A stretch of 64,000 nt of DNA from Algoriphagus sp. (GTDB lineage Bacteria; Bacteroidota; Bacteroidia; Cytophagales; Cyclobacteriaceae): contig NZ_JABXIN010000002.1 in the NCBI RefSeq assembly GCF_013373065.1, positions 62,001 through 126,000 of the forward strand, given 5' to 3'. Positions within the stretch are counted from its first letter, which is position 1. Every line of letters begins with the position of its first letter. The position numbers and the translations under genes are program-made. Below the pieces are notes generated by a model. That model did no database searches. It was not told the DNA's origin and saw nothing but the letters and a program-made list of their open reading frames with translations. Below, piece after piece: positions 52,436 through 59,431 of the stretch.

Positions 52436-53002
52436 ATGCGAAACTTGATCCTTTTTCTCCCCTTACTCTTTCTCTCCCAAATGCTATTCGCTCAGGAAAA
52501 GCCCCTAATAGTAATTGCCTATTACTCCCAGTCGGGTCATACCGAACAACTGGCAGATGCTATTGCAAAAGGAGCAAGATCGAATGCCGATGTTGAAGTG
52601 AAATTAGGGCCTATTTCGGAGGTGACAACAGAGGACCTTTTGACAGCTTCTGCCATCATTCTGGGTTCTCCCGTTTACAATGCCAATATCGCTCCGCCTG
52701 TGCAGGAGTTTATCAACTCATGGCCCTTTGAAGGGAGACCTTTGAAAGACAAAATTGGAGCGGTATTCAGTACTGGAGGAGGAATGTCTATCGGAGAAGA
52801 GTTGGTCATGCTCAATCTGATGCACAGCATGCTGATACATGGGATGATTTTGGTTGGAGGAGATACCGTAGAATCGGCTTTTGGCGCCTCGGCAATTACC
52901 GGGGAGGGTGATTACAAATCAGAAAAAGTAGATGAGATCTTTTTGAAAAAAGGAGAAGGACTGGGAAAACGAGTAGCTGAAACGGTGCTTCGCTTTCGTT
53001 AA
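52436..53002 (+). CDS. Exported flavodoxin-like protein (WrbA-type)
   Basis: The 188-residue protein has an N-terminal hydrophobic signal of about 20 residues (MRNLILFLPLLFLSQMLFAQ) followed by a flavodoxin-fold domain: IAYYSQSGHTEQLADAI binds the FMN phosphate, and LGSPVYNANIAPPV and STGGGMSIGEE the flavin ring. Without the signal it would be a WrbA/NAD(P)H:quinone oxidoreductase-like protein; such enzymes normally stay in the cytoplasm. The start is the second of two nearby ATGs; the first is out of frame. Confidence 0.85.
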   Translation: MRNLILFLPLLFLSQMLFAQEKPLIVIAYYSQSGHTEQLADAIAKGARSNADVEVKLGPISEVTTEDLLTASAIILGSPVYNANIAPPVQEFINSWPFEGRPLKDKIGAVFSTGGGMSIGEELVMLNLMHSMLIHGMILVGGDTVESAFGASAITGEGDYKSEKVDEIFLKKGEGLGKRVAETVLRFR

Positions 53003-53011
53003 TTTTAGACA

Positions 53012-53050
53012 AAAAAATAACCCCGCCTCAGACCCAGAGCGGGGTTTTTA
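53012..53050. terminator. Bidirectional terminator
   Basis: The stem AACCCCGC / GCGGGGTT (loop about 12 nt) with A and T runs on its sides lies between two convergent genes. Confidence 0.88.
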
Positions 53051-53073
53051 ATAGCTAGTTGGTTCACTTTCAA

Positions 53074-53637
53074 TTAAAGGGCAGAAAGATATTTATCAAA
53101 TCCTCCCTCGGTTGTCACTCGAAAACTAATTGCAGCATTCGGTTTTTCGATGTTGTAGATTTTATGAAGACCTTGAACATCACTTACTTTCTCGCTGTGG
53201 ATCAATTTGTCACCATCGTAAATGGAAACTGTAAAATCCTGTGCAGCAAGGTTGCTTACTAAAAGTCGAAATTTGTTATCCTCCATCAAAGAAACCCGTG
53301 AATAAACGGATGGCTTTTCTGAAACATAATTTTGGAAGGTAGTTGTGCGCAAAACTCCGCTGTTATCCAAAACTTCTACGGAATAGGTACCTTTTGGAAG
53401 AGCATTCAAATCATAGCGCTTGGCGAAAGCCTCAGACTTGTTGATCCGATCTCTCAAAACCAATCGGTTTTCCTCATCCAAAATTTTAACAATCACGGTA
53501 CTACTTGGAGCTTCAGTCATAGCAACTGTTACTTTAGCAGCATCTGAGTGAATAATTTCTACAGATTTCTCTGCACCTGTGGCAAAGGCTCCTGTTGCCA
53601 TCCCGGCAACAAAAAGCATAGTCATTAATTTTTTCAT
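53074..53637 (-). CDS. Secreted beta-sandwich protein with two Ig-like repeats
   Basis: The start MKKLMTMLFVAGMATGAFAT gives a signal peptide. The mature ~170 residues form two similar strand-rich units (about residues 40-95: VIVKILDEENRLVLRDRI ... KGTYSVEVLDNSG, and 125-185: FTVSIYDGDKLIHSEKV). The pattern recalls the DUF3244 or type IX C-terminal-type beta folds common in Bacteroidota. Function unknown. The long 5' leader has a G8/C8 run and a TACCTTTG box. Confidence 0.8.
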   Translation of the reverse strand: MKKLMTMLFVAGMATGAFATGAEKSVEIIHSDAAKVTVAMTEAPSSTVIVKILDEENRLVLRDRINKSEAFAKRYDLNALPKGTYSVEVLDNSGVLRTTTFQNYVSEKPSVYSRVSLMEDNKFRLLVSNLAAQDFTVSIYDGDKLIHSEKVSDVQGLHKIYNIEKPNAAISFRVTTEGGFDKYLSAL

Positions 53638-53701
53638 ACTAATAATTGGTTTAATAGGTTCTAGTTTTTCTGTGTAACCCAGGAATGGCGAATCCATTCA
53701 A

Positions 53702-53709
53702 GGGGGGGG
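53702..53709. repeat. G8 homopolymer in a leader
   Basis: Eight G in a row (C8 in the mRNA direction), 65 bases upstream of the secreted protein's start and downstream of its predicted promoter. It could vary in length or be a sequencing error site. Confidence 0.7.
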
Positions 53710-53764
53710 TATTTTGGGCTACAGGGTCCATCGGGTCTGATGGGTTTGTCTTCAAATGACATTA

Positions 53765-53772
53765 CAAAGGTA
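53765..53772 (-). promoter_or_regulatory. -7 element for the secreted beta-sandwich gene
   Basis: TACCTTTG on the minus strand, leaving an mRNA leader of about 120 nt. No -33 TTG at ideal spacing. Confidence 0.55.
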
Positions 53773-54199
53773 GCAAACGGATCTAAAAATGAAAATGTTT
53801 CAATTTTTTTACTGATTTATTTATAAATCAATAATTATACAGCTTAATAATTGAAAATAATATAATCAATTCCCGCAATCGATAGCGAAAGTCTAGTTCA
53901 TTGGAAAAAATGAATGTTTATAAAATTTTATTTCGTAATTACCTATTTTATAAAAATCATGTCATAACATCAATTACTCATTCCCATATTTCGCAATCGA
54001 TTGTATCGAATAAAAAATTTTTCAATCTTTTTTTAAAACCTTATGATTTCTATGCAAAATGATTGTTTTTTCCAAAAAGTAAAGAAGCTTGAACTGAGTG
54101 TAAGGACTCTTTTTATTATCAAAGAAAGTACCCAAAAATAGTCCATGAAATTATCCTTTTCCCCTTATTTCAAATGTTCAAATAGTCGAGTAATTTGAT
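53773..54199. other. AT-rich intergenic stretch
   Basis: About 430 bases, strongly AT-rich and poor in long ORFs on both strands. I see no tRNA, repeat or terminator here. Confidence 0.6.
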
Positions 54200-54230
54200 A
54201 AAAAAAGCTACCAACTTTCGTTGATAGCTT
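54200..54230 (-). terminator. Terminator of the sigma/DUF4252 operon
   Basis: Minus strand AAGCTATCAAC-GAAA-GTTGGTAGCTT with one wobble and a GAAA tetraloop, then a T run. Confidence 0.88.
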
Positions 54231-54253
54231 ATTATCCTTTAAAAGGAAAAATC

Positions 54254-54730
54254 CTACTTGCTATGCTTCATCGCTTCCGCGACCAATTCTTGAGCAAAAC
54301 TTCCTTTGAGCTCGACAACCATCAAGTCGCCTTCATCTCCTCCCACCAAGACTACCAAATCTGAAATGGTTTTGCCTCCTTTAGAATAAATGACAATCTC
54401 CCCTTCGTCTGACATCTCCATGAGAAGCTCGTAGCGCTCTTTTTCCAGTCCTTTTTTCAAGGTCTTGTATTCATCACCGCTTCGATCAGCATTTTCCGGC
54501 AGTTTGAAGAAGTTAAGTTTCTCAATGGATTTGGCTACGGTGGCCATATCATCTTCATCCAAATCAATTTTGAAGCCTTCAGCGAAATTCATGAAATTCC
54601 CTCCTAGCTCCATGTGGAAGAAGTCCTCTTCCCCCCTGTATTTTTCATACAAGGCCTTTACAGATTTACTTTGTGCCTGTGCGGAAAAGATGATTCCCAA
54701 GAAGGCGATTGCAAAAAACAGCTTTTTCAT
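54254..54730 (-). CDS. DUF4252-family secreted protein (second copy)
   Basis: The 158-residue protein has a signal peptide (MKKLFFAIAFLGIIFSAQAQ) and a two-part strand/helix domain: FFHMELGGNFMNFAEGFK, then YELLMEMSDEGEIVIYSKGG and DLMVVELKGSF. DUF4252 is a Bacteroidota family without assigned role. It is the last gene of the sigma-antisigma cassette, 33 bases after a paralogue, and ends at a terminator. Confidence 0.85.
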   Translation of the reverse strand: MKKLFFAIAFLGIIFSAQAQSKSVKALYEKYRGEEDFFHMELGGNFMNFAEGFKIDLDEDDMATVAKSIEKLNFFKLPENADRSGDEYKTLKKGLEKERYELLMEMSDEGEIVIYSKGGKTISDLVVLVGGDEGDLMVVELKGSFAQELVAEAMKHSK

Positions 54731-54763
54731 AATACGTAGTTTAATAAATAATAGTGATTTAGT

Positions 54764-55294
54764 TTATTGTGGCATATTTCCTTTTCCATATTCCTCCATT
54801 CCGGGAATATTGGTCTTTTCCGCGAGCATGTTCAGATCTTCGTAGGTGAAATTTCCTAACATGGAGAGCAAGGTGAATTCACCTTTATCACCGGCAAGCA
54901 TGAGAAGTTCCTTGACAAGTCCGTTTTCTTCCCGTACCAAAAACTTGATGCTGGAATCCTTATCCTGAACATCCATCAGCTCTTCATATTTCTGCTTCGT
55001 CAAAGAACCATAGGCTTCATTGTACATTTTCATTCCATCGACTTCATCAGAAGAAAGGATTCGAATGCCTTTGATTTTCTGGATTAAAGCGCCCAGTTCC
55101 TGTGAGTCGGCTTCCTCTGCATTATTTTTCAGAAAACCTCCAGCCATCTGCATCATTTTAGGTGAAATGTACACTCGGCTAAAACGATCATCTTCCATAT
55201 AATTGGAAAAGAATCGCTGGATCGCATCATCCTGGGCCATTACTTGAAATACCGCCATCAGGACAAATACAGGGATTAATAGTATCTTTTTCAT
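54764..55294 (-). CDS. DUF4252-family secreted protein (first copy)
   Basis: The start MKKILLIPVFVLMAVFQVMA gives a signal peptide; a longer frame overlaps the anti-sigma gene. The 176-residue product shares the DUF4252 layout with the next gene (SRVYISPKMMQMAGGFLK, then KFLVREENGLVKELLMLAG and GEFTLLSMLGNF), with low sequence identity, so the pair is an old duplication. Placed directly after an anti-sigma factor, both are candidates for the regulated output or the sensed envelope component. Confidence 0.85.
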   Translation of the reverse strand: MKKILLIPVFVLMAVFQVMAQDDAIQRFFSNYMEDDRFSRVYISPKMMQMAGGFLKNNAEEADSQELGALIQKIKGIRILSSDEVDGMKMYNEAYGSLTKQKYEELMDVQDKDSSIKFLVREENGLVKELLMLAGDKGEFTLLSMLGNFTYEDLNMLAEKTNIPGMEEYGKGNMPQ

Positions 55295-55298
55295 ATGT

Positions 55299-55721
55299 TT
55301 ATTTTTTTTGATTTTCAAACAAAGAGTTTGTTGTATTGAGGTATTTCAATTCATTCATTTTTTGCATTTGGCTTTGACCCTCCGAAAACTTGTCCTGGAT
55401 AAGCGATAAGGCCGCTACTACTTCCCGATAAGCCTCTTGCTGCTGCTGCCGTTCGTAAGCCTGCCAACCTGAATAGGAGCCAATCAGGATAAGAATTGAA
55501 ACTGCCCAACCTAACCATGAGAAGCTCCGGGATTTTCCTTTACCCGGTATTTTAAGTCCGACGGGTTCTTCCATAGCAAGGTCTTGAAGAGAAAGAAACC
55601 ATTCCTTTTCTGTTTCATAGCCTTCTACCTTAGAAAGCAAGTCCCGCAACTCAGCCTCCTCCGCTAGCGTGGATTCTGTGTTCCAGTATTTTTCAAGTAA
55701 CTCTTCAATTCGGGTATTCAT
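55299..55721 (-). CDS. Membrane anti-sigma factor-like protein
   Basis: A 140-residue protein with a cytoplasmic N-terminal helical part (IEELLEKYWNTESTLAEEAE), a single membrane segment near 69-88 (SWLGWAVSILILIGSYSGW) and an outside ~50-residue tail rich in Q and K. Its overlap of 4 bases (ATGA) with the sigma factor stop strongly suggests it is the matching anti-sigma. No zinc HxxxCxxC motif is seen. Confidence 0.8.
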   Translation of the reverse strand: MNTRIEELLEKYWNTESTLAEEAELRDLLSKVEGYETEKEWFLSLQDLAMEEPVGLKIPGKGKSRSFSWLGWAVSILILIGSYSGWQAYERQQQQEAYREVVAALSLIQDKFSEGQSQMQKMNELKYLNTTNSLFENQKK

Positions 55722-56209
55722 GACTTGGTTTCTTTTTTGGCAAATTCCTCTCTGAGCTTTTTTCGAGCCCGGTGAAGATTAACTTTAACTTGCTCGATCG
55801 ATATTTCCAGGTATTCCGCCACCTCTTCGTAGGTTAGTCCTTCAACTTCCCTAAGCTGAAAGATTTGCCGTTGCTTTTCGGGAAGACGGTGGACCAACTG
55901 GAGAATCTTTGGAATCTTGGAATCGCTTCGCTCTGGTTCCGGATTTATAAGTCTCGCTTCTCCATTCTCATCCAGGGCAACCATTCGCCCAGTTTTACGA
56001 AAGTGCATCAAAGCCTCATTTTTCAAACTTGTGATTAACCAACCTGTCAAATTCGGATGATGCTGCAGTTCCTCTTCTTTCCGGTAGGACTTTTCAAATA
56101 CATTTTGAAGAATGTCTTCAGCCAAAGCCCGGTCTTTTACCCAGAGAAAAGCCATCCGGAAAAGCTTCCCTCGCAAAGGCCAAATATTTCCTTCGAAAAA
56201 TGAATTCAT
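55718..56209 (-). CDS. ECF RNA polymerase sigma factor
   Basis: A 163-residue sigma-70-family factor with region 2 (RMAFLWVKDRALAEDILQNV ... LTGWLITSLKNEALMHFR) and region 4 (QLVHRLPEKQRQIFQLREVE, then EEVAEYLEISIEQVKVNLHR), with no region 3. It is the first gene of a four-gene unit with its anti-sigma and two secreted DUF4252 proteins, and probably controls them or an envelope stress regulon. The promoter is not clear; TAACATTTG near the start is one base off the spacing. Confidence 0.93.
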   Translation of the reverse strand: MNSFFEGNIWPLRGKLFRMAFLWVKDRALAEDILQNVFEKSYRKEEELQHHPNLTGWLITSLKNEALMHFRKTGRMVALDENGEARLINPEPERSDSKIPKILQLVHRLPEKQRQIFQLREVEGLTYEEVAEYLEISIEQVKVNLHRARKKLREEFAKKETKS

Positions 56210-56453
56210 TTGTGTAGGTGATGCGGGTCTTTTTCAAATGTTACACTTTTCATAAAATATTTTTCAAAAACCCCAAGATATTGACGGAGGCCTCCAACAC
56301 TCAGCTCTCACCGGAGTTTAGAATTTACCAGTAAAACAGATTTTAGATTTATTTTAAATTAAGCTTAAAAAATAGTATGCATGCAGACTATTTCTTACTT
56401 TGCATCCATGAATGATCGGACATCAACTATCACAAATCAGAATCATAAGGGCA

Positions 56454-56482
56454 TAAAAAAAGCCCCGAATTGCTTCGGGGCT
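56454..56482 (-). terminator. Terminator downstream of tRNA-Phe
   Basis: The stem AGCCCCGAA / TTCGGGGCT with a TTGC-type loop and a T run on the minus strand begins right after the tRNA. Confidence 0.9.
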
Positions 56483-56557
56483 GGTGGTGATGAGTGGACT
56501 CGAACCACCGACTCACGGATTTTCAGTCCGATGCTCTACCAACTGAGCTACATCACC
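56482..56557 (-). tRNA. tRNA-Phe (anticodon GAA), CCA encoded
   Basis: The cloverleaf begins GGTGATGTAGCTCAG, with anticodon loop CTGAAAA, T loop GGTTCGAGTCC and acceptor CATCACC, then A and CCA. 76 nt with CCA. Its promoter (TTG-19-TACCTTTG) lies 17 bases upstream, and its terminator follows directly. Confidence 0.96.
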
Positions 56558-56573
56558 TTTTCATAAAGTGATG

Positions 56574-56603
56574 CAAAGGTAGGTATTTGTGATTTTGATA
56601 CAA
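56574..56603 (-). promoter_or_regulatory. Promoter of tRNA-Phe
   Basis: On the minus strand, TTG (56601-56603), 19 nt, TACCTTTG (56574-56581). Confidence 0.82.
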
Positions 56604-56660
56604 ATCATTCGCATAAAAAAATATTAAAAAGAGTATTCACAATTCATTAATTGCATCAAA

Positions 56661-57995
56661 ATGAGCTTTTTACCTCAAGTAGCATTTTTGATCATCTTAG
56701 CGGTTGCTGTATTCATTTTGACCAAGAGGGTTCGTTTCCTGAAACGAAACATCCAATTGGGCAAAGCTGAAGCCCGCAATGATCAACCTGAAGCCCGCTG
56801 GAAAACCATGCTTATGGTGGCATTTGGACAGCAAAAAATGTTCAAGCGCTTCATCCCGGCTTTCCTCCATTTGCTGATTTATGTCGGCTTTGTGGTAATC
56901 AATTTGGAAGTTCTTGAATTCATTCTAGATGGTATTCTTGGAACGCATCGGCTTTTTGCACCTATATTAGGCTCTATTTACACGGCTGCGATCAATATTT
57001 TCGAGTTTTTAGCTGTAGCTGTGTTGTTTTCTTGCGTGGTGTTTCTCTTTAGAAGAAATGTCACTAAAGTCCCCCGCTTCCAAAAGCCAGAAATGAAAGG
57101 TTGGCCAACCTTGGATGGTAATTTGATCTTGGTTATCGAAATCATCCTCATGTTTGCCATTCTTACAATGAACGCGACGGATCAAATTTTAGCTAATCGT
57201 GGAGATGAGCATTACATCGCTTTGGGCACCTTGTTTTTCAGCAGTTTGATTCAGCCACTTTTTGAGGGAATGAGTACCGGTACCTTGGTGTTTGTGGAGC
57301 GATTTGCCTGGTGGTTTCACATTGCAGGGATTTTAGCTTTCGCAATCTATGTGACCTATTCCAAGCATTTGCATATTTTCTTGGCCTTCCCGAATACCTG
57401 GTATTCAAATTTGAAACCGAAAGGGGAAATGGCGAACATGCCCGAGGTCACCAATGAAGTGAATATGATGCTGGGAATCCCAACTGATGCTCCAGCAGAT
57501 CCTCCTGCGGAAATTGGGAGATTTGGGGCAAAAGACATCAATGATCTTTCTTGGGTGAATATTCTCAATTCCTACTCCTGTACGGAATGCGGTCGCTGTA
57601 CTTCTGAATGTCCCGCAAACCTGACCGGGAAAAAACTTTCCCCCAGAAAAATCATGATGGATGTCCGGGATCGAGCAGAGGAAGTTGGAAAAAGCATAGA
57701 CGCTGGTGGTCCTGGTTTGGAAGATGGCAAATCTCTGCTCGGGGATTATATCACGAAAGAGGAATTGAATGCCTGTACTTCCTGCAATGCCTGTGTAGAG
57801 GCTTGTCCGGTCAACATCGACCCACTGAGCATTATCCTTCAAATGCGCCGCTATGTAGCAATGGAGGAATCCGGCACGCCGGCACAATGGAACGCGATGT
57901 TCCAAAACATGGAAACCAGCTTTTCCCCTTGGAAATTCAGCCCTCAAGATCGATTCAACTGGGCTGATTCTGTAAAAAATGAGGAAGTAAAGTAA
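56661..57995 (+). CDS. Membrane-bound Fe-S protein, HdrE/HdrD-like
   Basis: The 444-residue protein joins an N-terminal five-or-so-segment membrane part (about 1-240; FIPAFLHLLIYVGFVVINLE, WWFHIAGILAFAIYVTYSKH with histidines that could bind haem) to a soluble ferredoxin-like part with two [4Fe-4S] motifs: C307, C310, C313, C317 (CTECGRCTSECP) and C372, C375, C378, C382 (CTSCNACVEACP). This is a NarI-like/HdrD-type layout for electron transfer between the membrane quinone pool and a cytoplasmic partner. It pairs with the CCG-domain protein 43 bases downstream. Confidence 0.88.
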   Translation: MSFLPQVAFLIILAVAVFILTKRVRFLKRNIQLGKAEARNDQPEARWKTMLMVAFGQQKMFKRFIPAFLHLLIYVGFVVINLEVLEFILDGILGTHRLFAPILGSIYTAAINIFEFLAVAVLFSCVVFLFRRNVTKVPRFQKPEMKGWPTLDGNLILVIEIILMFAILTMNATDQILANRGDEHYIALGTLFFSSLIQPLFEGMSTGTLVFVERFAWWFHIAGILAFAIYVTYSKHLHIFLAFPNTWYSNLKPKGEMANMPEVTNEVNMMLGIPTDAPADPPAEIGRFGAKDINDLSWVNILNSYSCTECGRCTSECPANLTGKKLSPRKIMMDVRDRAEEVGKSIDAGGPGLEDGKSLLGDYITKEELNACTSCNACVEACPVNIDPLSIILQMRRYVAMEESGTPAQWNAMFQNMETSFSPWKFSPQDRFNWADSVKNEEVK

Positions 57996-58038
57996 TTACC
58001 CTCTTGCTTCTTTTCTCTAATATCTAAAAGTCTAAAAA

Positions 58039-58830
58039 ATGTCAACATATCAAGTTCCAACCATGGCCGAAATGGCCGCTAAAGGCGAAAGTCCGGAAGT
58101 TCTTTTTTGGGTCGGATGTGCAGGTTCCTTTGATGACCGATACAAGGCAGTGACCCAAGCATTTGTAAAAATCCTGAATAAAGTCGGTGTCTCATTTGCA
58201 GTTTTGGGTCCTGAGGAAGCCTGTACAGGTGATCCAGCAAGGAGAGCCGGGAATGAATTTTTATTCCAAATGCAGGCCGTTGCTAATATCCAAGTACTCA
58301 ATGGCTATGAAGTAAAAAAGGTGGTGACTGCCTGTCCTCACTGCTTCAATACGATTAAAAATGAATATCCTGCCTTAGGAGGCAATTATGAAGTGATTCA
58401 CCATTCGCAGTTTCTTCAGCAATTAATAAACGAGGGAAAAGTTGTCTTGAAAGGAGGCGGTGAGTTTAAAGGAAAAAAAATCACCTTCCACGACTCTTGC
58501 TATCTAGGCCGCGCAAATAATGTTTATGAAGCTCCTCGGGAAGTCATCAAGGCACTGGATGTGGAATTAGTGGAAATGAAAAGATGCCGTACCAAGGGTC
58601 TTTGCTGCGGTGCAGGTGGGGCGCAGATGTTTAAAGAGCCGGAACCTGGCAAAAAAGACATCAATATTGAACGTACCGAAGAAGCCTTAGCCACAGGAGC
58701 ACAAGCGATTGCAGTAGGCTGTCCATTCTGCCTGACCATGATGACTGATGGTGTGAAAAACAAAGAGCGGGAGAATGATGTCAAGGTTTTTGATCTTGCT
58801 GAAATGATCGCCAAAGACATGGGAATATAA
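58039..58830 (+). CDS. CCG-domain (HdrB-like) Fe-S protein
   Basis: The 263-residue protein has two cysteine-rich CCG-type blocks: FWVGCAGSFD ... CTGDPARRAG ... ACPHCFNTIKNEYP, and TFHDSCYLGR ... KGLCCGAGGAQMF ... VGCPFCLTM. In HdrB and LutA/GlpC-like proteins these bind a noncubane [4Fe-4S] cluster. With the upstream HdrE/D-like protein it could form a heterodisulfide- or flavin-linked oxidoreductase; the substrate is unknown, and no flavoprotein partner is encoded next to it. Confidence 0.88.
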   Translation: MSTYQVPTMAEMAAKGESPEVLFWVGCAGSFDDRYKAVTQAFVKILNKVGVSFAVLGPEEACTGDPARRAGNEFLFQMQAVANIQVLNGYEVKKVVTACPHCFNTIKNEYPALGGNYEVIHHSQFLQQLINEGKVVLKGGGEFKGKKITFHDSCYLGRANNVYEAPREVIKALDVELVEMKRCRTKGLCCGAGGAQMFKEPEPGKKDINIERTEEALATGAQAIAVGCPFCLTMMTDGVKNKERENDVKVFDLAEMIAKDMGI

Positions 58831-58907
58831 GTGAAGATAAAATTGAATCAATTCGACCCTTTTTGCCGTTAGGTAGAAAGGGTTTTTCTTTGTCAAAAAA
58901 TCAAATT

Positions 58908-59393
58908 ATGTACGTAGCATTCCAAAATTTATCAGAATCAAGTCGTGTTTGGGTATACCAAGCTGACCGAAAACTCAATGAAAAAGAATTGGAGATAGTC
59001 AAAAGTGAATTGAAAAAATTCTGTGAAGGATGGAATGTACATGGAAATGGAATTTTGACTTCTTTTGAAATTTTAGAAGATCAGGTAATCGTTTTGGCTG
59101 CGGATGAATCTCAGTCCCAAACAAGTGGCTGTTCAATAGATAGCTCCGTTAGAGCCTTGCAAAAGTTGGAAAACCTACTCCAGATCAACCTGACGGATCG
59201 AGGAAAAGTAGCATTTAAAGAATCAGGCCAAATCCAAGTTGCGCCGGCTTTGGGAATTCGAAGCAAAGTTCAAGAAGGTGCGATTGTTTCTGATACGCCC
59301 GTAATTAATCCCCTCATCCAAACTAAATCCGATTTGAATTCTTTGTGGATTCCTGCTTCAAAAAGTTGGTTGAACAAATACTTTCCAAATTAA
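58908..59393 (+). CDS. Conserved hypothetical protein (161 aa)
   Basis: The start MYVAFQNLSESSRVWVYQAD is chosen by its well-formed N-terminus; the ORF begins 15 codons earlier. The soluble 161-residue protein starts with a strand-rich ~95-residue domain, has a cysteine (TSGCSIDS) and no ATPase motif. Similar proteins are sometimes labelled ABC transporter ATPase without support. It lies between the Fe-S pair and the PorE-like gene. No function is assigned. Confidence 0.75.
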   Translation: MYVAFQNLSESSRVWVYQADRKLNEKELEIVKSELKKFCEGWNVHGNGILTSFEILEDQVIVLAADESQSQTSGCSIDSSVRALQKLENLLQINLTDRGKVAFKESGQIQVAPALGIRSKVQEGAIVSDTPVINPLIQTKSDLNSLWIPASKSWLNKYFPN

Positions 59394-59431
59394 TTAGTAA
59401 TATTCAGACAAGATCATCAAAACACCGTCAG

